Source: a bacterium (lineage in GTDB: Bacteria; CLD3; SB21). From it: 64,000 nucleotides of DNA. How positions within the stretch are numbered: position 1 is the first letter of the stretch; the number at the start of each line of letters is the position of its first letter. This document shows positions 7,050 through 16,320 of the stretch, one piece after another. Where the stretch lies: positions 119,814 through 183,813 of the forward strand of contig WBUR01000001.1 of assembly GCA_008933615.1 (NCBI GenBank), in the 5' to 3' direction. The position numbers and the translations under genes are program-made. The notes beneath the pieces are model-generated. The model had not been told where the DNA came from. It did no database searches and was given only the letters and a program-made list of their open reading frames with translations.

Positions 7050-7841
7050 CTATCTTGAAGCGTCATCTTTCATTTTGAAAAACTGCGCATCACCCCATAA
7101 ACGCTCAAGATCATAGAACTCCCGCGTTTCTTTTTGAAACACGTGGGCAATCACGTCTATATAGTCCAGCAAAACCCATTTCAGGGATGAATGGCCTTCT
7201 TTGTGATGAACTCGCGACCCTGCCTTCTCAAGTTCATCCTGCACATGGTCGGATATGGCTCTCGCATGCATATCCGACGTGGCCGTGCACATCACAAAAT
7301 AATCCGTCACGCTGGTTAAACCTTCCAGGTCCGCCACCACTACGTTTTCAGCCTTTTTTTCAAACATCAACTGGGCAATGCGCTTAGCTAAATGCAGTCC
7401 GGGCGAGTCCGATTCGGGTATGGGTGGTTTTATAGATGCTGAGGGCGGCTTAGGTTCATTATACGCCTCTAATTCTTTTTCAATCTCAGCAGGCGTAAGT
7501 CTCTCCAGATCATCATTAACAATATCATCCGCAACGTCAACCAATCTTCTCTTCGGCTCTTTCGTCGACTTAGTTTTGGGCGTTATGCTTTTTTTAACCG
7601 TAACCGACTTTTTCGTTTTTAACTTCGGCGTCACCGTTCCGGCTAATTTCGCCTTGGCATTGGATTTCTTTTCTGTGACTTTTTTTGATTTGGAAACAGG
7701 TTTTTTAACCGCGGTTTTTTTCGTTTTTGACGTTGCCTTTTTTGGTGCCGCTATTTTTTTTGCCGGTTTACCTGTAGGTTTCTTTTTTACCGGTTTAACG
7801 GCTTTTTTCGTTACCTTTTTTTTCTTTTTTGCAATGGCCAA
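7050..7841 (-). CDS. rsfS: Ribosome silencing factor RsfS with Lys-rich N-terminal extension
   Basis: A 263-residue protein. The C-terminal part (about 145-258) is a full RsfS/Iojap domain: LHLAKRIAQLMFEKKAENVV, then DYFVMCTATSD, then HHKEGHSSLKWVLLDYIDVI and YDLERLWGDA. RsfS binds ribosomal protein L14 and prevents subunit joining when growth slows. Residues 1-110 are an unusual extension made almost only of Lys, Ala, Pro, Thr and Val, with repeated KKPT, KKAV and KSKK words. It resembles histone H1-like tails and is possibly a nucleic-acid-binding tail. The usual family length is 110-150 residues. A consensus promoter lies about 45 bp upstream. tRNA-Val follows. Confidence 0.9.
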   Translation of the reverse strand: MAIAKKKKKVTKKAVKPVKKKPTGKPAKKIAAPKKATSKTKKTAVKKPVSKSKKVTEKKSNAKAKLAGTVTPKLKTKKSVTVKKSITPKTKSTKEPKRRLVDVADDIVNDDLERLTPAEIEKELEAYNEPKPPSASIKPPIPESDSPGLHLAKRIAQLMFEKKAENVVVADLEGLTSVTDYFVMCTATSDMHARAISDHVQDELEKAGSRVHHKEGHSSLKWVLLDYIDVIAHVFQKETREFYDLERLWGDAQFFKMKDDASR

Positions 7842-7885
7842 AATAATTACTCCAAATATTCCAAAACAATAAATTTTTCGTGGCT

Positions 7886-7914
7886 AATATAATCCTCCGA
7901 CTGCTGAAAATCAA
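7886..7914 (-). promoter_or_regulatory. Sigma70-type promoter for rsfS and tRNA-Val
   Basis: On the reverse strand, TTGATT (7914-7909), a 17-bp spacer and TATATT (7891-7886), placing transcription start about 35-40 bp before the rsfS start. Confidence 0.6.
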
Positions 7915-8111
7915 GATATTATCCGTGAGGTTAAATAAATTAGATTGCCGCGCCGCTGAAGGATGCGCATTTCGACACGACGGAAACAAAACTCATATTG
8001 ACTTTTAGGGATTTTTTCTCCAATTTGACCTGTTCAAAAAAACACAGTTCTCATCTTTTACCATTCCGTAAATTTTTAATCTCAAACCGTTGTAATTATC
8101 GAGGTTTTTAT

Positions 8112-8663
8112 TTGGAGTACGAACTCAATTCTTTTCGATTGGATCAGTGCGGGAAACCGGACATTCATGATTCCGTTTTCGTTGCCCATACCGCTTCCAT
8201 TATCGGTCAAGTAACCCTTGCCGAAAACTGCGGGATCTGGTTTGGGGCGGTCTTACGTTCCGATATGGCTCCGATATCGATCGGGAAGAATTGTAATATT
8301 CAAGATAATGCAGTGGTCCACGTGGACTTCGGATTTCCCACGTTGATCGAAGACAACGTATCGGTCGGCCATAGCGCGATCATTCACGGCGCAACCGTTC
8401 GTAAGAATTGCATAATCGGAATGCACTCGACGCTGCTTAACGGCGCGGAAATCGGTGAAAACTGTATCATTGGCGCCGGAGCGATAGTCATGCAGGGACA
8501 GGTCATCCCTCCCAATTCCATTGTGATGGGCGTTCCAGCCAAAGTCAAAAAACAAGCCGACGAACAAACGCTCATCGCGATCCGGCGTAATTGGGAAATT
8601 TACTGCGACTTCGCAAAAGAATACCGGAAATCTAAATACCACCGTCGAAAAGAATCTTTGTAA
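8112..8663 (+). CDS. Gamma-class carbonic anhydrase family protein
   Basis: A left-handed beta-helix protein of the gamma-carbonic-anhydrase/PaaY group, built of hexapeptide repeats such as IGKNCNI, IEDNVSVG and IGENCIIG. The metal-binding histidines are expected in NAVVHVD, then VGHSAIIHG, matching the three conserved positions. A TTG start at 8112 is preferred: it follows GAGG at the right spacing and gives 183 residues, the normal family length. The longer open frame from 7998 adds 38 non-conserved residues. Likely roles are CO2/bicarbonate interconversion or a related metal-dependent thioesterase-like activity. It lies just before the transporter pair. Confidence 0.85.
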   Translation: MEYELNSFRLDQCGKPDIHDSVFVAHTASIIGQVTLAENCGIWFGAVLRSDMAPISIGKNCNIQDNAVVHVDFGFPTLIEDNVSVGHSAIIHGATVRKNCIIGMHSTLLNGAEIGENCIIGAGAIVMQGQVIPPNSIVMGVPAKVKKQADEQTLIAIRRNWEIYCDFAKEYRKSKYHRRKESL

Positions 8664-8696
8664 ATAACTTTAAGTTCACATCAATAGGAGTTTGTT

Positions 8697-10115
8697 ATGA
8701 GTAACGAACCTGTGTCACCTAACAAGGTTTTTTCGCGCCCCGTCATGCTTGGAATATTTATATTTCTTGTGTTGGGTATAATCATGATTTTCTCAACCGA
8801 GCCGGTCTTCCATAAATCCGACGAAGGACAATGGCTATTTCTAAGTATTCCGTTTGAATTTATTCTTTTTGCGCTGACCTTGTTTGGCGTCGCACTTTTT
8901 CATCATTACGTATTGCAGGTTGCCCTCACCGGCCTGACGGCCATTTTAATCTTCAAATTAGGGTTTACAAACTTTAATCTGGTCAGCCATCTGCACCATG
9001 AATGGGAGATTTTAATTAACTTGCTGGGCCTTTTGCTTGGATTTGCGCTTCTCGCCAAACATTTTGAGGAATCAAAAGTTCCTGACGTTCTGCCAAAGTA
9101 CCTTCCTTCAGGCTGGATGGGGGGATTTGTCCTATTGTGCCTTGTATTTGTCTTGTCTTCTTTTCTCGATAATATCGCGGCCGCGATGATAGGCGGAACC
9201 ATTGCCCTGGTCGTCTTCAAAGGCAATGTACACATCGGCTACCTCGCTGCGATTGTAGCTGCGAGCAACGCAGGCGGCGCGGGCAGCGTGGTCGGCGATA
9301 CGACCACCACCATGATGTGGATTGACGGCGTCAGTTATAAGGACGTGTTACCCGCGTTCGTCGGCGCCTTTTTTGCGCTGCTCTCTTTCGGGTTTATTGC
9401 CGCTAAACAACAGCACGGTTTTCAGCCGCTTGTAAAATCAGATATGGAAAATATTAACATTGATTGGGGAAAGATCCTGGTCGTTGCCCTCATACTTATC
9501 GGCGCCATTTCTACCAATGTTCTTCTTGACTTTCCTGCAGTCGGCGTTTGGATCGCTATTTTTATTGGCGCGACTTTCCGCAAAACAGCTTGGCATGAAC
9601 TGCCCGGCGCTTTGAAGGGCGCCCTTTTCCTTCTTTCGCTGGTGATGTGCGCATCCATGATGCCGGTGGATGCCCTGCCTCCCGCTACATGGCAGTCTGC
9701 ATTTTCGCTTGGATTTGTTTCTGCGGTTTTTGATAATATTCCACTCACCAAATTGGCTCTCGATCAGGGCGGATACGACTGGGGCATTTTAGCGTATGCC
9801 GTGGGGTTCGGCGGATCCATGATCTGGTTTGGTTCATCGGCAGGCGTCGCGCTGTCCAATATTTTTCCAAAAGCAAAATCAGTGGTATTCTGGCTGAAAG
9901 ACGGCTGGCACGTAGCGGTCGGTTACGTTATCGGATTTTTTATAATGTTGTATATTGTCGGTTGGAATCCGCATGCTCCGCATAAGGAAGACACGGGAAC
10001 CGAAGCAAAAGAACATTCACAATTGATACAAAAGAGCAGTGAAAAAGACAACTGTTGTAATCCAGGACAAGTGAAAGCGGGTTTACCTAGTAGAAACGTA
10101 GTTGCAATTAAATGA
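8697..10115 (+). CDS. NhaD/ArsB-superfamily ion transporter, copy 1
   Basis: A 472-residue membrane protein of the ion-transporter superfamily with about 12 hydrophobic segments. The diagnostic re-entrant-loop motif is ASNAGGAGSVVGDTTTTMMW, close to ANAGG...GD.TTTM.W of NhaD-type Na+/H+ antiporters. A second repeat holds SAVFDNIPLTKLAL. It probably exchanges Na+ and H+ across the inner membrane, though citrate or other anions cannot be excluded. A short soluble C-terminal tail ends with KDNCCNPGQ, an adjacent Cys pair conserved in the tandem paralogue. The ribosome-binding site is AGGAG. A terminator separates it from copy 2, which is about the same length and clearly arose by duplication. 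Confidence 0.75.
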   Translation: MSNEPVSPNKVFSRPVMLGIFIFLVLGIIMIFSTEPVFHKSDEGQWLFLSIPFEFILFALTLFGVALFHHYVLQVALTGLTAILIFKLGFTNFNLVSHLHHEWEILINLLGLLLGFALLAKHFEESKVPDVLPKYLPSGWMGGFVLLCLVFVLSSFLDNIAAAMIGGTIALVVFKGNVHIGYLAAIVAASNAGGAGSVVGDTTTTMMWIDGVSYKDVLPAFVGAFFALLSFGFIAAKQQHGFQPLVKSDMENINIDWGKILVVALILIGAISTNVLLDFPAVGVWIAIFIGATFRKTAWHELPGALKGALFLLSLVMCASMMPVDALPPATWQSAFSLGFVSAVFDNIPLTKLALDQGGYDWGILAYAVGFGGSMIWFGSSAGVALSNIFPKAKSVVFWLKDGWHVAVGYVIGFFIMLYIVGWNPHAPHKEDTGTEAKEHSQLIQKSSEKDNCCNPGQVKAGLPSRNVVAIK

Positions 10116-10140
10116 TTTTTTGACATTTCAATTAATCAAA

Positions 10141-10178
10141 AGCCTCACGTGTATCTAAGAGACTCGTGAGGTTTTTTT
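10141..10178 (+). terminator. Rho-independent terminator between the transporter genes
   Basis: A stem CCTCACG (10143-10149) pairs with CGTGAGG (10165-10171), followed by a run of seven T. It ends the first transporter transcript, so the two copies can be expressed separately. Confidence 0.85.
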
Positions 10179-10245
10179 GATAATATAAGAGTGTTATGAG
10201 TATACCTGTGTTTAAGTTTTTATTAATTAACTTAAGGAGTGTGCC

Positions 10246-11664
10246 ATGAGTAGCGAACCTGTTTCGCCCAACAAAATCTTTTCCCGCCCCGTCGTAATCG
10301 GAATTTTTGTCGTGCTCGTCATCGGTATTCTTTTGATGTTTGCGCAGGAGCCTGTTTTTCAAAAATCGGATACCGGGCAATGGCTGTTTCTGGGAATTCC
10401 ATTCGAGTTTATTCTTTTTGCATTGACTCTCCTGGGCGTTGCGCTGTTCCATCATTATGTTCTGCAAGTTGCTTTGAGCGGACTTGCTGCAATCCTCATT
10501 TTTAAATTCGGATTTTCAGAATTCAATCTCATAAATCATTTACACCACGAGTGGGAAATTTTGGTTAATCTGCTCGGCCTGTTACTGGGTTTTGCTCTGC
10601 TCGCCAAACATTTTGAAGAATCGAAAGTACCGGAAATGCTGCCCCGATGGCTGCCGGGCGGATGGTTGGGGGGTTCGGTTCTGCTTTTCCTTGTGATGAT
10701 ACTCTCGTCTTTCCTTGACAATATAGCGGCGGCGATGATCGGTGGAACGATCGCAATGGTCGTTTTTAAAGGCAATGTACATATCGGGTTTCTCGCTGCG
10801 ATCGTCGCAGCAAGTAATGCCGGAGGCGCAGGCAGTGTCGTTGGGGACACGACCACCACCATGATGTGGATCGACGGCATTAGCCCTCTCGACGTTACAC
10901 ATGCTTTTGTCGGTTCGATTGTGTCATTTCTTGGATTTGGTTTTATCGCTGCCAGACAACAGCACGCTTTACAGCCTTTGGTAAAAGCAAATATGGAGAA
11001 CATCCAAATAGATTGGGGTAAAATCTTAATCGTAATTATCATCCTCGCCGGCGCGATCACAACCAATTTCCTTTTAGATTTTCCGGCCGTTGGGGTATGG
11101 ATTGCCATTCTTATAGGTTCAACCTTTCGAAAAACGGCTTGGCATGAATTGCCCGGCGCTTTGAAAGGCGCTGTATTTCTGCTTTCACTCGTCATGTGCG
11201 CATCTATGATGCCGGTGGATGCCCTTCCGCCCGCATCCTGGCAGACCGCATTCTCTCTTGGATTTGTCTCTGCGGTATTTGACAATATTCCATTGACCAA
11301 GCTGGCGTTGGAACAGGGTGGATACGATTGGGGAGTTTTAGCTTATACGGTTGGGTTCGGAGGTTCGATGATTTGGTTCGGCTCCTCTGCCGGCGTCGCT
11401 CTGACCAATATGTTCCCCAAAGCCAAGTCGGTTGTGTTTTGGATCAAAGACGGCTGGCATGTCACACTCGGTTATATTATCGGCTTTTTTGCTATGTTGT
11501 ATCTCGCAGGATGGCACCCGCATGCTCCGCATAAGGAAAAGAAAGAAATGGAAATAAGGGAACATTCACAGATCATGAACACAACGGACAAAAAAGACAA
11601 TTGCTGTAAATCGGGGCAACTCATAGCTTGTTTGCCCGATGGTAAAACCGTAGCACTTAAATAA
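10246..11664 (+). CDS. NhaD/ArsB-superfamily ion transporter, copy 2
   Basis: A 472-residue paralogue of the preceding gene, identical at most positions including ASNAGGAGSVVGDTTTTMMW and DNIPLTKLAL, and starting with the same MSxEPVSPNK. The differences cluster in the loops and in the soluble tail, where the tail again has a Cys pair (KKDNCCKSGQ) before a final CLP motif. The ribosome-binding site is AAGGAG. The same predicted activity (Na+/H+ exchange) applies. Retention of two full-length copies separated by a terminator suggests different regulation, ion preference or a heterodimer; none of these is proven. Confidence 0.75.
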   Translation: MSSEPVSPNKIFSRPVVIGIFVVLVIGILLMFAQEPVFQKSDTGQWLFLGIPFEFILFALTLLGVALFHHYVLQVALSGLAAILIFKFGFSEFNLINHLHHEWEILVNLLGLLLGFALLAKHFEESKVPEMLPRWLPGGWLGGSVLLFLVMILSSFLDNIAAAMIGGTIAMVVFKGNVHIGFLAAIVAASNAGGAGSVVGDTTTTMMWIDGISPLDVTHAFVGSIVSFLGFGFIAARQQHALQPLVKANMENIQIDWGKILIVIIILAGAITTNFLLDFPAVGVWIAILIGSTFRKTAWHELPGALKGAVFLLSLVMCASMMPVDALPPASWQTAFSLGFVSAVFDNIPLTKLALEQGGYDWGVLAYTVGFGGSMIWFGSSAGVALTNMFPKAKSVVFWIKDGWHVTLGYIIGFFAMLYLAGWHPHAPHKEKKEMEIREHSQIMNTTDKKDNCCKSGQLIACLPDGKTVALK

Positions 11665-11721
11665 ATTGATTAAGATATTAGCATCCTACTGTGGAATGTC
11701 TTAATTGTTCAGGAGAGAATC

Positions 11722-12516
11722 ATGATTCAAAACACAAAGGTCCGTTTCGGTGAATGGATCACCGAAGCATGGAATCTGTTGACGGCTAAGTGGCAAACCT
11801 GGGTTGTCATGACGATCATATTCATTATCCCTATCATACTGATATATGGATTCATGCAGTACTTCAGTTTTAAGACCCAGCCTGCGATAACGGAAGGAAA
11901 TATAATCCAGTCACTGATTGAAAGTTTCATGCAGTCGATGACGCTGGGCCTTGTTACGCAATTTCTCATTACTTTCGTCTCAGCATTTTTTATCGGCGGT
12001 ATATTCAATACGGCATTTAAACAAATGAACGGAGAAGAAATATCCTATTCGGATATATTCAGCGGAACCGAATTTTACGTGAATATCCTCGTCGCCAGCC
12101 TTATTGTGAGTCTGCTGGAATTTGCCGGCGCATTTTTATGTTATATTCCTTCTCTCATCGTACGCGGTTTATTCTTTATGACCATTCCTTTGATTGTCAG
12201 AAAAAATCTCTCGCCGCTGGACGCGATGAAGGAAAGTTTTAATGCAACCAAAGGCGATTGGGTAATGTATACGCTATTTGCGTTTGTCGTCGCAATATTA
12301 TCGGCGCTGGGCGTTATCGCATGTATCGTAGGTGTCGTATTCACGCTGCCTCTGCTGTTTCTTACGACCGCCGTGGCATATCGCGATTGTTTTGAACCGG
12401 AATTGAAGCCTATGTCCCGCGTAGATGAACTCTACAGCAAATATTGCCGGAACTGCGGCGCTTCCATTCCTGTCAATGCAAGTTTCTGTGATAAATGCGG
12501 CATGGGCCAAGTATGA
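11722..12516 (+). CDS. Polytopic membrane protein with C-terminal zinc ribbon
   Basis: A 264-residue protein with about five or six membrane segments (roughly 25-48, 75-95, 115-145, 150-165, 180-215) and a C-terminal zinc ribbon: YCRNCGASIP then SFCDKCGMG, i.e. two CxxC pairs. The hydrophobic layout resembles the YciC/DUF975-like family of integral membrane proteins with a Gly/Ala-rich core. The function is unknown. The gene starts 57 bp after the second transporter with an AGGAGAG ribosome-binding sequence and could be co-transcribed with it. Confidence 0.65.
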   Translation: MIQNTKVRFGEWITEAWNLLTAKWQTWVVMTIIFIIPIILIYGFMQYFSFKTQPAITEGNIIQSLIESFMQSMTLGLVTQFLITFVSAFFIGGIFNTAFKQMNGEEISYSDIFSGTEFYVNILVASLIVSLLEFAGAFLCYIPSLIVRGLFFMTIPLIVRKNLSPLDAMKESFNATKGDWVMYTLFAFVVAILSALGVIACIVGVVFTLPLLFLTTAVAYRDCFEPELKPMSRVDELYSKYCRNCGASIPVNASFCDKCGMGQV

Positions 12517-12694
12517 TGAATTTCAAATTCTCACATGCTAACCGCATGGCTGGAGTATTTTCAACTTCGAAGAATGAAAAATATACACAAGAAATGAAAA
12601 ATTATCACGTTGCCGAATAAGCACTTTGACATTTTTTGTTTTATGTTTAGTGTTACGCATTAGCATGGGGTCGGGTAATAGCTAAAAACGAAGT

Positions 12695-13411
12695 ATGGGT
12701 GTCGAAAAAAAAGTTCGTGAAACCTCGGAATATCACTCTAAGATAAAGGACTGGTCAAGAGAGGACCGTCCACGAGAAAAGCTGGAGCAGCGCGGATCGG
12801 CTGCATTGACCGATGCGGAACTTCTGGCGATACTGATCGGAAGCGGCACGAAACGCATCACCGCGCTCGACCTTGCGAAAACGCTGATCGGCGATTACGG
12901 AAATATTGCGGAATTGGCCAAATGTAATTTTCAGGAATTACGTCAGTTCAAGGGTATCGGCAAGGTAAAAGCGATCAAACTTGTTGCTTCATTTGAAATA
13001 CTCCGCCGAGTACAGGCCCATCGGCCGAATGAAAAAGTAAAAATAAAAACACCGGACGATGTCGCTGACAAATTTATCCCCTTATTACGCGACCTCAAAA
13101 AAGAAATCTTTCAAGTGGTCTTGCTTGACAGCGCCAATAGGGTGATTCGCGAGGTGACCATTTCCGAAGGAACGCTCAATGCGAGCCTTGTTCACCCGCG
13201 CGAAGTATTTAAAGCGGCAATTGATGATCGTGCAGCCAGCGTGATTCTCCTGCATAATCACCCTAGCGGAAATTCGGAACCGAGTGTGGAAGATATTTCG
13301 ATCACGGAACAGCTTCGCCAGGCGGGTAAGATCATGGGCATTCCGGTTCGTGATCATATCATCGTGGCCGGCGCGCAGTATACCAGTCTTGCAAAATTGG
13401 GTTACTTATAA
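12695..13411 (+). CDS. radC: RadC-family JAB/MPN-domain protein
   Basis: A 238-residue protein with the N-terminal RadC helix-hairpin-helix region (DRPREKLEQRG, LTDAELLAILIGSG, FKGIGKVKAIKL) and the C-terminal JAMM domain with HNHPSGNSEPS followed by D, the metal-binding motif. Its length is normal for the family. The biochemical role remains unclear, despite the old DNA-repair label. It is followed 87 bp later by ruvA, so the two form a small DNA-processing cluster. A TTGACA at 12626 upstream has no good -10 partner. Confidence 0.92.
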   Translation: MGVEKKVRETSEYHSKIKDWSREDRPREKLEQRGSAALTDAELLAILIGSGTKRITALDLAKTLIGDYGNIAELAKCNFQELRQFKGIGKVKAIKLVASFEILRRVQAHRPNEKVKIKTPDDVADKFIPLLRDLKKEIFQVVLLDSANRVIREVTISEGTLNASLVHPREVFKAAIDDRAASVILLHNHPSGNSEPSVEDISITEQLRQAGKIMGIPVRDHIIVAGAQYTSLAKLGYL

Positions 13412-13498
13412 TGCGAATGGTCTTGAATCATGAAGGACTAATTCGTACACTGAATACCGTAATTATTTTTGTTTGTTCACTCGACCATAAAATAAATC

Positions 13499-14107
13499 AT
13501 GATCGCACATATTCAGGGAATCGTTGCAGAAAAAACTCCGATGCGGGTTGTGATCGATGTCAGCGGCATCGGATATGAACTGCTGATTCCAATAAGCAGT
13601 TATGATAAAATCGGCGCTATCGGTGAAACGACAAAACTACTTACCTATCAGCACGTGCGCGAAGACGTTCTTCAATTATTCGGATTCTCGACGAAAGAAG
13701 AACGCGAAATGTTCCTGCTCCTGATTTCTATTTCCGGAATAGGCCCGAAGTCGGCGCTCGGTATCATCTCCAGCATCGCCGTAAAAGAGCTGAAACACGC
13801 CATTGCTCACGAAAATTTAACTCTTCTCACTGCCGTCCCTGGGATTGGAAAAAAAACGGCTCAGCGGATCGTGGTGGAACTGAAAGACAAAGTCGCAAAA
13901 ATGGGCGTTACGGTCGATGCAGCATCCAAATTTGCGGCCTCCGGATCATCGCAAACGGCAGACGAAGCTATGATGGCTCTGATTTCCCTCGGTTATCATA
14001 AATCCGTTTCAGAAAAGGCGATTGTGCGCGCACTTCAGGAAAATCCGGACAACCCGATGTCGCTTCAGGAACTCATCAAAGCCGCCCTGCGTTACGCTTC
14101 CGCATAA
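13499..14107 (+). CDS. ruvA: Holliday junction DNA helicase subunit RuvA
   Basis: A 202-residue protein matching RuvA: an N-terminal OB fold (IAHIQGIVAEKTP, then VIDVSGIGYELLIP), a central double helix-hairpin-helix (LISISGIGPKSALGIIS and LTAVPGIGKKTAQRIVVELKDK), and the C-terminal three-helix domain that contacts RuvB. RuvA tetramers bind four-way junctions and load the RuvB motor for branch migration. No ruvB or ruvC is in the window. There is no clear Shine-Dalgarno sequence before the ATG. Confidence 0.97.
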   Translation: MIAHIQGIVAEKTPMRVVIDVSGIGYELLIPISSYDKIGAIGETTKLLTYQHVREDVLQLFGFSTKEEREMFLLLISISGIGPKSALGIISSIAVKELKHAIAHENLTLLTAVPGIGKKTAQRIVVELKDKVAKMGVTVDAASKFAASGSSQTADEAMMALISLGYHKSVSEKAIVRALQENPDNPMSLQELIKAALRYASA

Positions 14108-14144
14108 CAAAATCGAATAACTTCATCTGGAACCCAACAACGTT

Positions 14145-15329
14145 ATGACCATTAGCCGTTTACTGTTTCATGCATTCTTATTTCTCAGCTTTGCTCTTAC
14201 CCGGATTCATCCGCAGACCTATAATTTCATTCAAGATGATTTCAGTTCAATTGAAGGCGTTGCGATAGCTGAAAAAACCATTTTGAAATTAGTCAATGCG
14301 GAGCGCCAAAAGGCCGGATTAAACGAATTGTCCTATGACGTTTCTCTGCAATCCGCCGCGCGTCAGCATTCGCAGGAAATGCTGAGACTTAATTATTTTT
14401 CTCATACCTCACCCACGGTCGAATTAAAAAACCCGTCGGATCGCGTTTATAGAACCGGATTATCGGATTACGTGGTCGGAGAAAATATCGCCGTGCACAG
14501 TTTAGACGTCGCGCCCGAAGAGGTTGCATCGCAACTAATGGAACAATGGATGAAGAGCCCCGGCCATCGCGCGAACATCTTGCGTCCGGAATTTACGCAC
14601 ATCGGCGCAGGCGTGATTTCCTTCAAAGACAGCGTCGTAAAGGATACTCTCATTCGCGGCGCTCGCGGCAGATTAGTCATATATACGATACGGCATTACG
14701 GAACGCAGGTCTTTACCTCCCGAAGTATCTTGTTTTCTAAACTAGAGCTTTCGAAAAGGAATTCTGAATTTTTGATTTTTGACTTGCAGTACGATTACGA
14801 TCGCGGCTCGCTTGCATCATTCAATAACTATACACAATTTTTTCAGCCTTCCGATGGCAAGATGTCGATACACATTGAATTTCCATTGCAGCCAACTATA
14901 CAGATATTCCTTGCTCGCATTCAAAACGATTACACAAAGGAATATGTATCTTTTTTTCAAGACGACTTCGTTTACAAAAACATTCTAAAAACCACGGACA
15001 AACTAAGTCTTATTCCCTTTCCTGTAATAAACAAAGAAATCAGAATTGAAAAAAGAACGGCATATTTTCTGGAAGGCGAAGCCGTTGTTTTGAACGCGGA
15101 GGTTAATTCACAGTGTTTGCTGCATATTGATGACGACCGCTATTACGAACTTGAGGTTGTTCAAAACAAGATTCAGTTCAAAATTCCGATGGTCGAGGAT
15201 GGAAAAACAAAGAAACTTTCGTGGGCACTTGGCAGCACAGGGGAAAAAATTGTGCGAAATCAGTTGATGATCAATACCGCTGAATTAAAGGTAGAAGGAC
15301 CGGTAAAAAAGGTGTTTGTAAAGAATTAA
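14145..15329 (+). CDS. Secreted CAP-domain (SCP/PR1) protein
   Basis: A 394-residue protein with a signal peptide (MTISRLLFHAFLFLSFAL). A CAP/SCP domain spans about 45-180: LVNAERQKAGLNELSYD, then QHSQEMLRLNYFSHTSP, VGENIAVHS and WMKSPGHRANILRPEFTHIG. These contain the two conserved His and two Glu positions of the CAP cavity. The remaining about 210 residues are beta-rich with no recognised domain. It is probably periplasmic or surface-exposed. The role of bacterial CAP proteins is poorly defined; some are proposed to be proteases or lipid-binding. It is convergent with the next gene. Confidence 0.85.
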   Translation: MTISRLLFHAFLFLSFALTRIHPQTYNFIQDDFSSIEGVAIAEKTILKLVNAERQKAGLNELSYDVSLQSAARQHSQEMLRLNYFSHTSPTVELKNPSDRVYRTGLSDYVVGENIAVHSLDVAPEEVASQLMEQWMKSPGHRANILRPEFTHIGAGVISFKDSVVKDTLIRGARGRLVIYTIRHYGTQVFTSRSILFSKLELSKRNSEFLIFDLQYDYDRGSLASFNNYTQFFQPSDGKMSIHIEFPLQPTIQIFLARIQNDYTKEYVSFFQDDFVYKNILKTTDKLSLIPFPVINKEIRIEKRTAYFLEGEAVVLNAEVNSQCLLHIDDDRYYELEVVQNKIQFKIPMVEDGKTKKLSWALGSTGEKIVRNQLMINTAELKVEGPVKKVFVKN

Positions 15330-15349
15330 GTCCGTGGCCTAATTGGCAG

Positions 15350-16111
15350 CTAATTCTCTCGTGTAGTTTTATCCGAAGTTCTGACATCGATATATCCTTT
15401 GGTGAATGGCCTGTGAAAAAAAATATCCCAAAAAAAGTTTAAAATATACCGCATTAATACACGAACAAACCCTTCATCATAAAATCTGCGCGCGGATGTA
15501 AAAACGTAAGCGCGATGGTAGAATCTCACTTTTCCTTCCCGGCTCATCCTCCTCCCGATTTGAGTATCCTCGCTCCAAAATTCCAGTCCCGTATCAAATC
15601 CGCCGATCTTTTCAAGCAATGATCTTCGCAATGAAAAATTTCCTCCGTAAAAAACGCTCCCTTTATTTAAGATTCTGTTTATCACAAGTTGCGTCAACGG
15701 GACGAGGGTCCAGTGATAAAGCCACAAGGTCAGCCGCCCGTACCAATTCCAGTCATGGTATTTGTACGGTCCCGACATGGCGACAAGTTTTGGATCTTCT
15801 GCAAATTTTTGTTCAACGAAGCGGATCAGATGTTTAGGGATTTTTGTGTCGGCATCGATATACATCAATACATCGCCCTTTGATGAGCGGTGTCCGCATT
15901 CACGCGCTTTGGTGAGACCTTTTTTTGGCTCGGTTATCACCGTCACATCGGAAAACGATCGTGCGATTTTTTCCGTTTGATCCGTGCTTGCATTATTAAC
16001 CACAAGAATTTCCAGGACACACTCCGGTTTATCGGCGTTTACTACGGATTCAAGACACGCGCCGATGATACTCTCTTCATTATATGCAGGAATGACAATG
16101 CTTATTTTCAT
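15350..16111 (-). CDS. Family 2 glycosyltransferase
   Basis: A glycosyltransferase with a GT-A fold. The N-terminus reads MKISIVIPAYNEES, and the DxD-like metal site is YIDADTKIP. Further conserved elements are NFSLRRSLLEKIGGFDTGL and WSEDTQIGRRMSREG, with the catalytic ED. Two hydrophobic stretches (about 130-155 and 225-245) suggest membrane association. The start at 16111 places M directly before KISIVIPAYNE, as in the family; an upstream ATG at 16147 would add 12 residues. The acceptor is unknown (polysaccharide, lipid or carotenoid type). It is a single gene, not in a polysaccharide cluster. Confidence 0.88.
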   Translation of the reverse strand: MKISIVIPAYNEESIIGACLESVVNADKPECVLEILVVNNASTDQTEKIARSFSDVTVITEPKKGLTKARECGHRSSKGDVLMYIDADTKIPKHLIRFVEQKFAEDPKLVAMSGPYKYHDWNWYGRLTLWLYHWTLVPLTQLVINRILNKGSVFYGGNFSLRRSLLEKIGGFDTGLEFWSEDTQIGRRMSREGKVRFYHRAYVFTSARRFYDEGFVRVLMRYILNFFWDIFFHRPFTKGYIDVRTSDKTTREN

Positions 16112-16320
16112 TATAGTTAATATATAACGTGGGTAATGAAACGTCAATAGCCAATCGGTTGCTAAAATATAATAATATTATTTAATTTTGATTACCGTTT
16201 TGATAACTTTGTATTATTGAACCACACATTTGTAACAATTGAATTAGCTGATCTAAACCAACATACGCTAAATACCTAGACGACATGATACTCAAATAAT
16301 ATTAACAAAATAAGGGCTTT

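Noticed and set aside
7378..7872. A 164-codon open frame antisense to rsfS, rich in Phe and Val
   Set aside because: It is the reverse reading of the Lys-rich AAA/AAG tail, which gives TTT and CTT codons; composition explains it.
10536..11300. A 254-codon open frame antisense to the second transporter
   Set aside because: It mirrors a conserved membrane gene in another frame; the first transporter shows a similar shadow, and it has no recognisable motif or ribosome-binding site.
12626..12655. A TTGACA-based promoter before radC
   Set aside because: No good -10 box lies 16-18 bp downstream, so only the -35-like word is noted.
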